Assembly: GCF_036013525.1 (NCBI RefSeq)
Contig: NZ_CP107853.1
Location: 11,656,001-11,720,000, forward strand
Source: Nonomuraea sp. NBC_00507
Lineage (GTDB): Bacteria; Actinomycetota; Actinomycetes; Streptosporangiales; Streptosporangiaceae
Length of the DNA: 64,000 nucleotides
Reading direction: 5' to 3'
The position numbers and the translations under genes are program-made. The notes below the pieces were generated by a model. That model ran no database searches. It saw only the letters and a program-made list of their open reading frames with translations, and was not told the origin of the DNA. How positions within the stretch are numbered: position 1 is the first letter of the stretch; each line of letters starts with the position of its first letter. Positions 18,241-27,623 of the stretch are shown piece after piece.

Positions 18241-18729
18241 TCAGGCCAGGCCCAGCTTCTTCTTCAGCGAAGCCACGTGCCCCGTGGCCTTCACGTTGTA
18301 GAGGGCCTGCTCGACCTTCCCCTCCCCATCGATGACGAACGTCGAGCGAATGACGCCCACGACCTCCTTGCCGTACAACTTCTTCGTGCCGTACGCCCCG
18401 TACGCCTGATGGACGGCCAGGTCGGGGTCCGACAGCAGGGGAAAGGTCAGGGCATCGCGCTCGGCGAACTTGGCGAGTTTCGCCGGCTTGTCCTTCGACA
18501 CGCCGAGCACCACGAAACCCTCGTCCGTCAACTGGGCCAGGTTGTCGCGGAAATCGCAGGCCTGCTTGGTGCAGCCGGGCGTCATCGCGGCAGGGTAGAA
18601 ATAAAGGATCACCCGCTTGCCGCGGTAGGCGTCGAGCGAGACGGTGCCGCCGTCGGCAGTGGGGAGCATGAACTCGGGCGCGGCGTCGCCGGGCGCGAGC
18701 TTGGTTGCGGTCTGCTGGGTATCGGTCAC
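18241..18729 (-). CDS. bcp: Thioredoxin-dependent thiol peroxidase (BCP/PrxQ)
   Basis: 162 residues of the peroxiredoxin Q family. The active site FYPAAMTPGCTKQAC has the peroxidatic Cys53 and a resolving Cys58 five residues on, as in alpha-helix-type BCPs. It reduces hydrogen peroxide and organic peroxides in the cytosol with thioredoxin. GTG 18729 has GAGGAGG upstream. Single gene, between the tRNA and a divergent DUF3618 gene. Confidence 0.95.
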   Translation of the reverse strand: MTDTQQTATKLAPGDAAPEFMLPTADGGTVSLDAYRGKRVILYFYPAAMTPGCTKQACDFRDNLAQLTDEGFVVLGVSKDKPAKLAKFAERDALTFPLLSDPDLAVHQAYGAYGTKKLYGKEVVGVIRSTFVIDGEGKVEQALYNVKATGHVASLKKKLGLA

Positions 18730-18887
18730 GGGGCCCTCCTCAGTTCCTCCCGCAAACCTACCGGTTACCGGCCCTGTCGCCGTGCCGTGCGGTGTGGGGA
18801 CCTGACAGACTGATCAGGACCAGAACGGACGGAGCTCGCACGGCACGCGGAGCGGGCGCGACCCCTCATACGGTCGAAAGGAGAGCC

Positions 18888-19220
18888 ATGGCTGACACCG
18901 ATCCCGACGAGCTGGAGCGGCGGATCGCGCGCACGCGCGCGGAGTTGGCTCAGACGGTCGACGCCATTGCCGACCGGGTGAGCCCCAAGCGGGTCGCCGA
19001 GCGTACGGTCGCCGACGTCAAGAGCAGGGCCGGGCATTTCGTGGCGTCCGTGGGCGATGCCCTGGGGGTGACGCAGAAGCCGGTCGAATACGCCGACACC
19101 GCCGAAGGGGTGTGGGAGGAGGAGCGGCCCAACCTGGCTCCGGTGCTGATCGGGGTGGGTGCGGCGTTGGTCGTGGGGGCCGCCATCGTGCTCTGGCGCC
19201 GCCGGCGCCGGCTCCGCTGA
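18888..19220 (+). CDS. DUF3618 membrane-anchored protein
   Basis: 110 residues. The N-terminal DPDELERRIARTRAELAQTVDAI is the DUF3618 signature, followed by an amphipathic helix (ADVKSRAGHF) and a C-terminal membrane anchor (VLIGVGAALVVGAAIVLW) ending in an Arg cluster, so most of it faces the cytosol. ATG 18888 has AAAGGAGA upstream. Function unknown; often found with phage-holin-like envelope proteins. The stop codon lies inside a 17-bp tandem duplication. Confidence 0.85.
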   Translation: MADTDPDELERRIARTRAELAQTVDAIADRVSPKRVAERTVADVKSRAGHFVASVGDALGVTQKPVEYADTAEGVWEEERPNLAPVLIGVGAALVVGAAIVLWRRRRRLR

Positions 19221-19243
19221 CCAGACGGCTCCGCTGACCAGAC
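19210..19243. repeat. Tandem 17-bp duplication across the DUF3618 stop
   Basis: GGCTCCGCTGACCAGAC occurs twice without a gap (19210-19226, 19227-19243). The first copy contains the last codons and TGA stop of the DUF3618 gene. Confidence 0.85.
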
Positions 19244-19295
19244 GGTACGGCGCCCCTGACCTGACGGCGCCGCTCTTGGGAGGAAGGGCCGGGCT

Positions 19296-20489
19296 TCAGA
19301 GGAACGTCTGGCCTTCGCCCCTGTACGTGGGCGCCGACTCCACGAGCGTGTCACCGTCCACGAAGTGCAGGGTGTCGAAGCGCTCGCACAGCTCGCCCGC
19401 CTTGGCGTGCCTGAACCACACCCTGTCCCCGATCCGCAGATCCTGCGCCGCCTGGCCGAGCAGCGGCGTCTGCACCTCGCCCGCGCCCTCGTCGGGTGTA
19501 TACCGCAGGCCGGCGGGCAGGTACGGCTGCGGCAGCCGGCTCGGCCCCGCCGCCCCGGAGGCCACGTAGCCGCCACCGAGCACCGTCACCGTGTCCGGGC
19601 CAGGCCGGCGCACCACCGGCAGCGCGAACAATGCGGCGGGGTGGCCCGTGAAGCGCCGGTAGAAGTCGAACAAGCGGGGATGGAACAGGCCGGAGCCGGC
19701 GGCGACCTCGGTGATCGCCTTCTCGCGTACGGTCCGCTCAATCGAGCCGGTGCCGCCGCCGTTGACGAACTCGAGGTCGGTAACCTGGCGGACGGCGTTC
19801 ACGATGCGGCCGCGCCTCATGACGAGGTCCCTGGCCGACTGTGCCTGCATGAGGCGGATGGCGCGGGCGTACAAGGCTTTCCCCGGCGGGGCGTCGCCGA
19901 CGCCGGCGATCTGAGCCTCGTACGCCAGCAGCCCGGTCAGCCGGAAGCCCGGTCGTTTGGCGACGATGGCGGCCAGGTCGGCGGCCTGCTCGGATTCGCG
20001 GATGGGTGATCGCAGCGCGCCCGCCCGAAATTTCCCACCGAAGGCGACATATCCGGCATCAAGGTCGATGCACACCCGGATCTCGGCGCGCGGTCGCGCC
20101 GACGCCACGGCCGTCTCGATGAAGTCCAGGTGAGCCGCGGAGTCGATGGTCACCGTGATGTGCCTGGCCGCCTGCGCATCCCCGGCCAGCGCCGCCAGCG
20201 CGTGCCGGTCGGCCGTCGGGTAGGCCACCAGGATGTCGGTGAAGCCGTGACCGGCCAGCCATAGCGCCTCGGGCAGCGTGAAGGCCATGATGCCGCGGAA
20301 GCCATCCATGGCCAGGACACGTTCGAGCACGGCGCGGCTGCGTACCGACTTGCTGGCCACCCGGATCGGCTTGCCGCCCGCCCGCCGTACGAGATCCGCC
20401 GCGTTGGCGCGCATGGCCGCCAGATCGAGGATCGCGAAGGGCGGCTCCAGAGCCGCTGTGGCGCGGTCGTAACGCTGGCGCTCGTCCAT
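19296..20489 (-). CDS. PLP-dependent amino acid aldolase/alanine racemase-like protein
   Basis: 397 residues. The N-terminal PLP-barrel half (PFAILDLAAMRANAADLVRR, then the Schiff-base Lys in VASKSVRS) matches the alanine racemase/D-threonine aldolase fold, and the C-terminal beta domain (DTVTVLGGGYVASG, LRIGDRVWFRHAKAGELCERF) is like DSD1-type D-serine/D-threonine metabolic enzymes. Related proteins are annotated amino acid deaminase/aldolase; the exact reaction is not determined. TACCCT six bases before ATG 20489 suggests a leaderless mRNA. Confidence 0.85.
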   Translation of the reverse strand: MDERQRYDRATAALEPPFAILDLAAMRANAADLVRRAGGKPIRVASKSVRSRAVLERVLAMDGFRGIMAFTLPEALWLAGHGFTDILVAYPTADRHALAALAGDAQAARHITVTIDSAAHLDFIETAVASARPRAEIRVCIDLDAGYVAFGGKFRAGALRSPIRESEQAADLAAIVAKRPGFRLTGLLAYEAQIAGVGDAPPGKALYARAIRLMQAQSARDLVMRRGRIVNAVRQVTDLEFVNGGGTGSIERTVREKAITEVAAGSGLFHPRLFDFYRRFTGHPAALFALPVVRRPGPDTVTVLGGGYVASGAAGPSRLPQPYLPAGLRYTPDEGAGEVQTPLLGQAAQDLRIGDRVWFRHAKAGELCERFDTLHFVDGDTLVESAPTYRGEGQTFL

Positions 20490-20495
20490 ATGAGC

Positions 20496-20501
20496 AGGGT
20501 A
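20496..20501 (-). promoter_or_regulatory. -10 element TACCCT before the PLP protein
   Basis: On the minus strand TACCCT is six bases upstream of ATG 20489, indicating a leaderless start. Confidence 0.4.
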
Positions 20502-20625
20502 ACGGCATATGGGGCAAATGAATATGAGCCTAATTCATGTTCATCCGCTTCCCCGTAATGTTCGGGCAAATCGGCGGCGAGGGGCGGTCCAGGCCGTGCA
20601 TGCCCCATGTACGTCTGTCGTTGTG

Positions 20626-21225
20626 ATGACCACGCTTCAGCGGCAACGGCCCAGCGCCCCGGCGACCACGCAACCCACGGGGCTGCGCAGGGCGAGCCGG
20701 GCGCTCAGGCCGGCGCGTACCCTCCCGGGCGCCGTCGTCTCGCTCGCGCTGGCGGCCGGGCTGGGAGCGACCGCGGCGGAGGTGGTGTCGGCGCTGCTCG
20801 GGCACCCCCTCGGCTGGGTACCCGTGAACGAGCTCGTCGAGCTCGCCGGCGACACCACGTGGCCAGAGGCGGCCACGGCCGCACTGGCGACAGCGGGGGC
20901 GGGCGCGCTGATGGTGTTGCTCGCGATCGTGCCCGGTCGCTACAAGCTGGTGCCGGTGCAGACCTCCGATCCGCTGATCGTCATCGGCATCACCCGCTCC
21001 GGCCTGCGCCGTACCCTGCGCGCGGCCGCCCAGCAGGTGGCCGAGGTCGACAAGGCGCGGGTACGGCTGCGCAGAGGCACCATCGAGGTCACCGTCGTGA
21101 CCCGGGCGGAGAGTTCAGGCTCGATGCTCAGGCAGGTCGGCACCGCGGTCGGCGATCGGCTGGCCGGCGTGGGCACGCTCGGCGCCGGCCAGGTCGTCGT
21201 CCGCCTGCGCAGGAAGGGCGGGTAA
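20626..21225 (+). CDS. DUF6286-type membrane protein
   Basis: 199 residues with two membrane segments (ALPGAVVSLALAAGLGATAAEVV-like, about 35-55, and LATAGAGALMVLLAIVPG, about 85-105) and a soluble C-terminal domain of Asp23-like helix/strand character (LRRTLRAAAQQVAEVDKARV). This matches actinobacterial DUF6286 proteins that neighbour Asp23/Gls24 and AmaP genes. ATG 20626, with GTG 20623 adjacent. It overlaps the next gene by one base (TAATG), so the pair is coupled. Likely an envelope-stress component. Confidence 0.7.
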   Translation: MTTLQRQRPSAPATTQPTGLRRASRALRPARTLPGAVVSLALAAGLGATAAEVVSALLGHPLGWVPVNELVELAGDTTWPEAATAALATAGAGALMVLLAIVPGRYKLVPVQTSDPLIVIGITRSGLRRTLRAAAQQVAEVDKARVRLRRGTIEVTVVTRAESSGSMLRQVGTAVGDRLAGVGTLGAGQVVVRLRRKGG

Positions 21226-21752
21226 TGCGCCAGTATCTCGGCAACCGCATCGGGCTGGGCATCGTCGGGGGCACGCTGCTGGGCCTGGGCGCCTACGCCT
21301 GGCTCCGCGGCCAGGACCGCCTCCTCGACCTCCCGCCGAACACCAAGATCCTCCCGCCTCAGGCGTACCGCGCCCTGGCCGCCGAGCCCTGGCTGCTGTG
21401 GGCGCTGGCGCTGGCCCTGCTTCTGCTGTCCCTGGCCGCCCTCCGCTGGCTGCTGCTCTGCCTGGGCTGGGGCCGCCGCGGCACCCGCAACGGCACCGGC
21501 ACGGCCATGCTGTACGTCGGGCTCAAGGCCGTCGAGGGGGTGGGCCGGGCATGGGTGCGGGTCGGCCAGGACGGCATGCGCATCGCCCTGTCGTGCCCCG
21601 CCACAGCCGATGTCGGGGCGGTGGCGAGCAAGCTGGACCAGGACATCGTCGGCAAGATCCGACGCGAGCTCCATGACGACGACGCCCCCACCCTCGTACG
21701 GCTGCACGTGCGCCGACAGCGGTCCGCCGGCGCTAGGCCACCAGCACTGTGA
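21225..21752 (+). CDS. AmaP-like membrane protein
   Basis: 175 residues: an N-terminal membrane helix (IGLGIVGGTLLGLGAYAWL), a second (LLWALALALLLLSLAALRWLLLCLGW), then a cytosolic domain (MLYVGLKAVEGVGRAWVRVG) typical of alkaline-shock membrane anchors that tether Asp23. No Asp23 gene is nearby, which is unusual. Start codon ATG overlaps the upstream TAA. The 3' end overlaps the convergent oxidoreductase gene by 20 bp. Confidence 0.65.
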   Translation: MRQYLGNRIGLGIVGGTLLGLGAYAWLRGQDRLLDLPPNTKILPPQAYRALAAEPWLLWALALALLLLSLAALRWLLLCLGWGRRGTRNGTGTAMLYVGLKAVEGVGRAWVRVGQDGMRIALSCPATADVGAVASKLDQDIVGKIRRELHDDDAPTLVRLHVRRQRSAGARPPAL

Positions 21753-23304
21753 GTGTGTGCCAGCCGGTCGCGCCGTCGGGGGCGGGCGGGGCCTGCTGCT
21801 CGGTCTGGGTATGTCCGGCGGCGTCGGTCGCCCGTACCTGGATCGTGTGCCGGCCAGGCGTGGCGTCCCAGTCGAGTGACCACTGCCGCCAGGTGTCGGG
21901 GCCGGGGACCTCGGCCAGCCGCGCCTGACGCCATTCGCCGCCGTCGACCCGCACCTCCACGGCGTCGATCCCCGTGTGCTGGGCCCACGCCACACCTGCG
22001 ATCGTGGTACGCCCCGCCTTCAGCGAGGCCCCCGACGTGGGCACGTCGATGCGCGACTGGGTCTTGACGGGGCCCGTGGCCGACCACCCGCGGGGAGTCC
22101 AGTACGCCTGGTCCCTGTCGAACCGGGTCACCTTGAGGTCCACCACCCACTTGGTGGCCGACACGTACCCGTACAGTCCGGGCACCACCTGCCGCACGGG
22201 GAAGCCGTGGGCCACGGGGAGGGCCTCGCCGTTCATCGCCACCGCGAACAGCGCGTCGCGGCCGTCCATGACCACGTCGACCGGGGTGCCGCAGGTGAAG
22301 CCGTCGGCAGAGGTCGACAGCAGCATGTCGGCGTTCGCCTGCAGGCCGGCCTGCCGCAGCACCTCGGCCATGCGGACGCCGAGCCAGCGGGCGTTGCCGA
22401 CGAGGTCGCCGCCGACCTCATTGGAGACGCAGGTGAGCGTGACGTCGGCCTCGGTGAGCGGCATCTTGAGAAGGTCGGCGTAGGTGATCTCGATGGGGCG
22501 GTCGACCATGCCGTGGATGCGGAGCGTCCAGTCGTTCGGATCGACTTGGGGGACGATCAAGGCGGTGTCGATCCTATAGAAATCCTGATTTTTCGTGATA
22601 AAGGGAGACAAACCGCTGATGCGGAAGTCCGCGCCTGCGGGGATGGGCTTGGCCGGAGTCGCCGGGGTGGGGAGCGCCAAGCGCACCCGGGCGGCGCTCA
22701 CCGTCCGCCGATCGCCGACCTGCCACCCGAGCAGGGCGGACGCGCCGGCGACCACCGCGCCACCGGCAACCCCGGTCAGCAGCCGCCGCCGATCGAACGC
22801 CGGCTCCGCCCCCGTCCGTGGTTCCTCATCCGTGGCGCCGTGATCGGTGACGTCGGCCGCCTGGTGGCCGCGTTCGCCTGCCGCCCGTCGTACCAGCCAC
22901 GAGAGCGCCCACGCACCGGCCGCCACTCCCACCACGGTCGGCAGCGCGTCCAGGCCCCCGGCGCTGTCCGGCCGGGTCACGACCGCGAGCACCCCGACCA
23001 CCCCGAACACGGCCAGCCCCGCGAAGCCGTAGGCGAGCCGCCGCAGGGCCAGCACTCCGATGGCGGCGGCGACCCCCGCGAGCACCACCAGCACCCCGCC
23101 GACGAGCACCGGTTTGTCGTAGAAACCGAACGTCTCTTTCGCGAACTCCACGACCGGGGCCGGCGATAGATCGATCGTGGCGTCGGCCACCGCGAGGACG
23201 GGAAACGCCTCCGGTCTGACGAACCCCGCCACGAGCAAGGCCGTCCCCAGGGCCACTCCCCCGGACACCCATCCCACCAAGGCTCCCGCCCAGGCGGGCG
23301 CCAT
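21733..23304 (-). CDS. Membrane-anchored sulfite-oxidase-type molybdopterin oxidoreductase
   Basis: 523 residues. Residues 1-145 have four or five membrane helices; a Tat-like motif (FDRRRLLTGVAGGAVVAGAS) then leads into a sulfite oxidase/nitrate reductase-type molybdopterin domain, with the molybdenum-ligand Cys in TLTCVSNEVGG (about 292) and a C-terminal dimerisation domain ending in TLTVLVA. The active site should be outside the cytoplasmic membrane. Substrate unknown. I chose ATG 23304 because AGAGGA lies six bases upstream; GTG 23319 is the longer option. Confidence 0.9.
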   Translation of the reverse strand: MAPAWAGALVGWVSGGVALGTALLVAGFVRPEAFPVLAVADATIDLSPAPVVEFAKETFGFYDKPVLVGGVLVVLAGVAAAIGVLALRRLAYGFAGLAVFGVVGVLAVVTRPDSAGGLDALPTVVGVAAGAWALSWLVRRAAGERGHQAADVTDHGATDEEPRTGAEPAFDRRRLLTGVAGGAVVAGASALLGWQVGDRRTVSAARVRLALPTPATPAKPIPAGADFRISGLSPFITKNQDFYRIDTALIVPQVDPNDWTLRIHGMVDRPIEITYADLLKMPLTEADVTLTCVSNEVGGDLVGNARWLGVRMAEVLRQAGLQANADMLLSTSADGFTCGTPVDVVMDGRDALFAVAMNGEALPVAHGFPVRQVVPGLYGYVSATKWVVDLKVTRFDRDQAYWTPRGWSATGPVKTQSRIDVPTSGASLKAGRTTIAGVAWAQHTGIDAVEVRVDGGEWRQARLAEVPGPDTWRQWSLDWDATPGRHTIQVRATDAAGHTQTEQQAPPAPDGATGWHTLTVLVA

Positions 23305-23354
23305 CGAATTCCTCTGCACAATGCGACGCTACGCCGCCTGGCGCCGCCGGGTTC

Positions 23355-23948
23355 TTACACGACGGTTACGAGGTCACGCACGATCGGCGCCAGCGCACGG
23401 AAGGCCCGCCCCCGGTGGCTGATGGCGTCCTTCTCCTCGGCGGACATCTCGGCCGTGGTGCGGTCGTGGCCGTCGGGTAGAAAGATCGGGTCGTAGCCGA
23501 ACCCGTTGGACCCGCGCGGCGTGGTGACGAGACGGCCCTGCAGCGTGCCCTCGACCACGCGGGACTCGCCGGACGGCAGAGCCAGCGCGGCGGCGCAGGC
23601 GAAGAAGGCGGTCAGCCGGTCCGCCGGCACGTCGGAGAGCTGCGCGAGCAGCAGGTCGAGATTGGCCTGATCGTCACCGTGCCGCCCCGACCAGCGGGCG
23701 GAGAAGACGCCGGGCATGCCGTTGAGCACGTCGACGCACAGCCCGGAGTCGTCGGCGACCGCCGGCAAGCCGGAGCCCTGGGCGACGGCGTGCGCCTTGA
23801 GCAGGGCGTTTTCCTCGAACGTCACCCCGGTCTCGGCGACCTCACCGATCGAGGGGAACTCCTCGAGCCCCACGATGTCGAACCCGGACAGGATGCGCCG
23901 CAGCTCGGCGATCTTGCCCGCGTTGCGGGTGGCCAGCACGATCCTCAT
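23355..23948 (-). CDS. rdgB: XTP/dITP pyrophosphatase (RdgB/HAM1)
   Basis: 197 residues of the HAM1 family: N-terminal [46 protein letters not shown] and the closing [10 protein letters not shown]. It hydrolyses non-canonical purine triphosphates (ITP, XTP, dITP) to monophosphates in the cytosol. ATG 23948 overlaps the rph stop by 4 bp, a conserved rph-rdgB pairing. Confidence 0.97.
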   Translation of the reverse strand: MRIVLATRNAGKIAELRRILSGFDIVGLEEFPSIGEVAETGVTFEENALLKAHAVAQGSGLPAVADDSGLCVDVLNGMPGVFSARWSGRHGDDQANLDLLLAQLSDVPADRLTAFFACAAALALPSGESRVVEGTLQGRLVTTPRGSNGFGYDPIFLPDGHDRTTAEMSAEEKDAISHRGRAFRALAPIVRDLVTVV

Positions 23949-24664
23949 GACCCCAGCGCCTCCCGCTGGATCAGCGTGAGCTCCTCGCAGCCGACCACGG
24001 CGAGGTCCAGCAACTGGTCGAGCGCGCCCCGGTCGAACGGGGAACCCTCGGCGGTGCCCTGCACCTCCACGAAGCTGCCCTCCCCCGTCATGACGACGTT
24101 CATGTCGGTCTCGGCGGCGACGTCCTCGGTGTAGCAGAGGTCGAGCATCGGCACCGCGCCGACCACTCCGACCGAGACCGCCGAGACCGAGCCGATCAGC
24201 GGGTCCCCCGGGCACATGCGCCGCTCGCGCATCCAGGCGACCGCGTCGGCCAGCGCCACGTAGGCGCCGGTGATCGCGGCGGTCCTGGTGCCGCCGTCGG
24301 CCTGCAGGACGTCGCAGTCAAGCAGAATGGAGTTTTCCCCCAACGCCTTGTAATCGACGCAAGCGCGCAGCGAACGCCCGATCAACCGCGAAATCTCGTG
24401 AGTGCGTCCGCCGATTTTGCCGCGGACCGATTCGCGATCGTTACGAGTATTGGTCGCTCGCGGGAGCATGGCATATTCGGCCGTAACCCAGCCCTGGCCG
24501 CTGCCTCTCCGCCAGCGCGGCACGCTGTCCTGGACCGAAGCCGCGCACAACACCTTGGTGCCGCCGAATTCGACCAGCACCGAGCCTTCGGCATGGGCGA
24601 GCCAATGCCGGGTGATGGTGATCGGGCGAAGCTGGTCAGGGTTGCGGCCATCCTGTCTAGACAT
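23945..24664 (-). CDS. rph: Ribonuclease PH
   Basis: 239 residues, normal length. [12 protein letters not shown], the phosphate-site [10 protein letters not shown] and the conserved [19 protein letters not shown] are intact. It is a phosphorolytic 3'-5' exonuclease that trims tRNA 3' ends. ATG 24664 was chosen over a longer upstream frame because the family starts with this sequence. It is followed by rdgB with a 4-bp overlap. Confidence 0.97.
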   Translation of the reverse strand: MSRQDGRNPDQLRPITITRHWLAHAEGSVLVEFGGTKVLCAASVQDSVPRWRRGSGQGWVTAEYAMLPRATNTRNDRESVRGKIGGRTHEISRLIGRSLRACVDYKALGENSILLDCDVLQADGGTRTAAITGAYVALADAVAWMRERRMCPGDPLIGSVSAVSVGVVGAVPMLDLCYTEDVAAETDMNVVMTGEGSFVEVQGTAEGSPFDRGALDQLLDLAVVGCEELTLIQREALGS

Positions 24665-24704
24665 GCAGATCACCCTATCTCCGAGCCACAACGCTCTTGA
24701 CCAA

Positions 24705-24719
24705 ATGTGTCCGACACAT
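24705..24719. promoter_or_regulatory. Palindrome ATGTGTC-C-GACACAT between rph and the MFS gene
   Basis: A perfect 7-bp-arm palindrome in the divergent region; it reaches the first ATG (24718) of the MFS frame. A likely operator for a dimeric repressor. Confidence 0.45.
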
Positions 24720-24732
24720 GGATCCTTACGCA

Positions 24733-25971
24733 ATGACAACGGGGGTGTTGCGAAACCCTGACTTCCTTCGCTTCCTCAGCTCGCATGTCGCCAACGAAGT
24801 TGGCGCGAATGTCTCCCGCGTGGCTCTCCCGCTGGTCGCGGTGTTCGTGCTGCACGCGGGTCCCGCGGAGGTCGGCCTGCTCGCCTCGCTGCAGACGGCC
24901 GCCTATCTGCTGATCGGCCTGCCCACGGGGGTGTGGGTCGACAGGATGCGCCGCCGCCGCGTGATGGTGATCTCCGACCTGTCCAGGTTCGTGCTGCTCG
25001 GAAGCATTCCGGTGGCGGCCGAGCTGGGCGTGCTGACCATCGAGATGATGTTCGCGGTGGCGCTGCTCGCGGGCACGGCCCAGGTCTTCAACGACGTGGC
25101 GGACCAGACATATTTGCCCAAGCTGGTCAACAACCAGCAGCTCACCGACGGCAACGCGAAGCTGGAGGCCGTGCGCTCCGGAGCAGTCCTGGCCGGGCCC
25201 GCCCTGGGGGGCGCGCTCGTGCAACTGCTCGGCGCATCGCGCACGATGGTCGCCACCGCGCTGGCCTCGCTCGCGTCGGTGCTCGTGCTGTCCTCGATCA
25301 AGGCGCCGGACAAGCGGCCCGCGCACGCCGAGCACCCGCCCATGCTGCGCGGGATCGGCGAGGGGCTTGCCTACGTTTGGAACGATCGCTTGCTGCGCAT
25401 GTTCGTGGCGTCGTCGACGATCGGCAACCTCTGCGTCAGCGCGGTGCTGGGCCTGTCGGTGTTGTTCCTGGCCGAGGAGGTCGGGCTGGCGCCCGGCGTC
25501 ATCGGCGTGCTGCTCATGTCGGGCGGGCTCGGCGGCCTGATCGGCGGCTTGAGCGGGGGCTGGTTGTCCAGGAAGTACGGCACGGCCCGCATGACCTGGC
25601 TGGCCGTCACGGTGGGCGCGCCTTTCAGCCTGCTGCTGCCGATGACTCAGGCCGACTGGCGGGTGATGTGCTTCGCGATCACCTCGATCATGTTGTCGTG
25701 GAGCGCTGCCCTGTCGAACGTGGGACAGATCACCTACCGGCAGACGGTGACCCCCGAGCACCTGCTGGGCCGGGTCAACGCCTCGGTGAGGTTCATGGTG
25801 TGGGGCGCCATGCCGCTGGGCGCGCTGCTCGGCGGCCTCGTCGCCCAGCAGATCGGCGTACGTCAAACGCTCTGGGTGTTCCTGGCGGGCAGGGTGCTGA
25901 CGTTCGTGCCGCTGCTGTTCTCCCCGCTGCCCCGCCTGCGTGACTTCGACGAGGTTCAGGCGAGGTCGTAG
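24733..25971 (+). CDS. MFS transporter
   Basis: About 412 residues with roughly twelve membrane segments. The [21 protein letters not shown] loop between helices 2 and 3 is the MFS A-type motif, and the C-terminal half has [13 protein letters not shown]. It resembles the MFS_3/enterobactin-exporter-like family; substrate unknown. ATG 24733 is chosen since ATG 24718 lies on the palindrome; either could be used. It is on the opposite strand, between rph and the Rv1339-like gene, breaking a usually continuous run. Confidence 0.85.
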   Translation: MTTGVLRNPDFLRFLSSHVANEVGANVSRVALPLVAVFVLHAGPAEVGLLASLQTAAYLLIGLPTGVWVDRMRRRRVMVISDLSRFVLLGSIPVAAELGVLTIEMMFAVALLAGTAQVFNDVADQTYLPKLVNNQQLTDGNAKLEAVRSGAVLAGPALGGALVQLLGASRTMVATALASLASVLVLSSIKAPDKRPAHAEHPPMLRGIGEGLAYVWNDRLLRMFVASSTIGNLCVSAVLGLSVLFLAEEVGLAPGVIGVLLMSGGLGGLIGGLSGGWLSRKYGTARMTWLAVTVGAPFSLLLPMTQADWRVMCFAITSIMLSWSAALSNVGQITYRQTVTPEHLLGRVNASVRFMVWGAMPLGALLGGLVAQQIGVRQTLWVFLAGRVLTFVPLLFSPLPRLRDFDEVQARS

Positions 25972-26708
25972 ACCGCGCCGCTGCGGGCCAGCTCGAACGG
26001 ACCGTCGTAGCCGCCTCTGGAGGCGTCGTCGAGCACGGTGGCCTGGTCGTTCCAGGGGACGAGGTGGGTGAGCACGAGCCGGCCGACGTCGGCCTTGGCG
26101 GCGTGCTCGGCGGCCTGGCGGCCGGTCAGGTGCAGGTCAGCGGGCAGGCCCGGCTGCTCGACGAACGACGCCTCGCACAGCAGCAGATCCGCGCCCGCGG
26201 CCAGCTTCACCAGTTCGTCGCACTCGCCGGTGTCGCCGGAGTAGGTCACGGCCTTGCCGCCGGCCGCGACGCGGAAACCGTAAGCCTCGACCGGGTGGTT
26301 GACCAGGCCCGCGGTGAGGGTGAACGGTCCGATCTCGAACGAGCCGGGTTCGAGCGGCACGAAGTCGAACGCGGTCTCCAGGCCGGGCTCGTCCGGCATG
26401 CCGTACGCGGCCGACAGCCGGGCGGGGGCGGCGGCGGGCGCGTAGACGGGCACGGCCGGATACGGCGCCGCCGGCCCGTACGTCCGCGCCACGTGGTAAC
26501 CGCAGATGTCCAGGCAATGGTCGGCGTGCAGATGGGTCAGGCAGATCGCGTCCACCTCGTACAGGCCGATGTGGCGTTGCAGCGCGCCCAGCGACCCGCT
26601 GCCGAGGTCGAGCAACATCCTGAAGCCCTCCTTCTCGAGGAGGTAGCAGGACGCTGGGCTGTCGGGCCCGGGAAAGCTGCCTGAGCATCCGACGATGGTC
26701 ACCTTCAT
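25956..26708 (-). CDS. MBL-fold phosphodiesterase, Rv1339-like
   Basis: 250 residues of the metallo-beta-lactamase fold with the metal motif [10 protein letters not shown] (His59, His61, Asp63, His64), [10 protein letters not shown] and a late metal His in LTHLVPWND. The position directly after murI and near rph-rdgB is that of Rv1339 of M. tuberculosis, which has cyclic-nucleotide phosphodiesterase activity; I infer the same role. ATG 26708 overlaps the murI stop by 4 bp. Confidence 0.88.
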   Translation of the reverse strand: MKVTIVGCSGSFPGPDSPASCYLLEKEGFRMLLDLGSGSLGALQRHIGLYEVDAICLTHLHADHCLDICGYHVARTYGPAAPYPAVPVYAPAAAPARLSAAYGMPDEPGLETAFDFVPLEPGSFEIGPFTLTAGLVNHPVEAYGFRVAAGGKAVTYSGDTGECDELVKLAAGADLLLCEASFVEQPGLPADLHLTGRQAAEHAAKADVGRLVLTHLVPWNDQATVLDDASRGGYDGPFELARSGAVYDLA

Positions 26709-27529
26709 GTGGGCCTCCCGTTAAAGGTAGTACCCCCCACTGGTGCGACTTCGACCGCATCGATCTCCGGGCCCAGGAAGCGTCGCCCGAGCCGGGCGAA
26801 GAGCAGAGAGTCGCCGGTGGCGCGGAAGCGGTGCCGGGGGGTGGCCTCGCTTCCGGCCGCCAGTTCGCGGTCGTGCAGGATCCGGTAGACGTCCTTGGCC
26901 GTCTCGTCCGCGCTGGAGACCAGCGTGACCTCGTCACCGGCGACGTAGGAGATCGCGCCGGTGAGCAGGGGATAGTGGGTGCAGCCGAGGATGAGAGTGT
27001 CGCACCCGGCGGCCCTGACGGGCTCCAGGTAGTCGCGCACGACCTCGATGAGCTCGTCGCTCATCGTCTCGCCTCGTTCGACGTAGTCCACCAGGCGTGG
27101 GGCGGCCACGCCGGTGAGCTGGACGTCGGGAGCCGCGGTGAAGGCGTCGTGATAGGCCATGGACTCGATGGTGGCCCGGGTGGCGATCACGCCGACTTTC
27201 CCGTTGCGGGTGGCGCGCACCGCCCGCCTGGTGGCGGGCTGGATCACCTCGACGACCGGCACGTCGTAGCGCTCGCGGGCGTCACGCAGCACGGCGGCGC
27301 TGGCGCTGTTGCACGCGATCACGAGCATCTTGACGTCGTGCTCGACGAGGTGGTCCATCACCTCCAGGGCGTAGGCGCGGACCTCCGCGATGCGTTTCGG
27401 CCCGTACGGCTGACGGGCCGTGTCGGCCACGTAAGTGATCGATTCGTGGGGCAACTGGTCGAGGATCGCTCGGGCGACCGTCAAGCCGCCGACCCCGCTG
27501 TCGAAGATCCCAATACTCGTGTCCGGCAC
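26705..27529 (-). CDS. murI: Glutamate racemase
   Basis: 274 residues. [11 protein letters not shown] carries Asp10, and the two catalytic cysteines are Cys73 (VIACNSASA) and Cys183 (LGCTHYPLL). It makes D-glutamate for peptidoglycan. GTG 27529 has TACCCT seven bases upstream, consistent with a leaderless transcript. Confidence 0.97.
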   Translation of the reverse strand: MPDTSIGIFDSGVGGLTVARAILDQLPHESITYVADTARQPYGPKRIAEVRAYALEVMDHLVEHDVKMLVIACNSASAAVLRDARERYDVPVVEVIQPATRRAVRATRNGKVGVIATRATIESMAYHDAFTAAPDVQLTGVAAPRLVDYVERGETMSDELIEVVRDYLEPVRAAGCDTLILGCTHYPLLTGAISYVAGDEVTLVSSADETAKDVYRILHDRELAAGSEATPRHRFRATGDSLLFARLGRRFLGPEIDAVEVAPVGGTTFNGRPT

Positions 27530-27536
27530 GCTTCAG

Positions 27537-27542
27537 AGGGTA
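27537..27542 (-). promoter_or_regulatory. -10 element TACCCT of murI
   Basis: Seven bases upstream of GTG 27529 on the minus strand. Confidence 0.4.
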
Positions 27543-27623
27543 AGCGACCTGCCCTCTGAAGACTGCGTAAGAATCCTCACAGGTGCGACACGTGGGGCTT
27601 GAAGGGGTGTTGCGTTGCTCACA

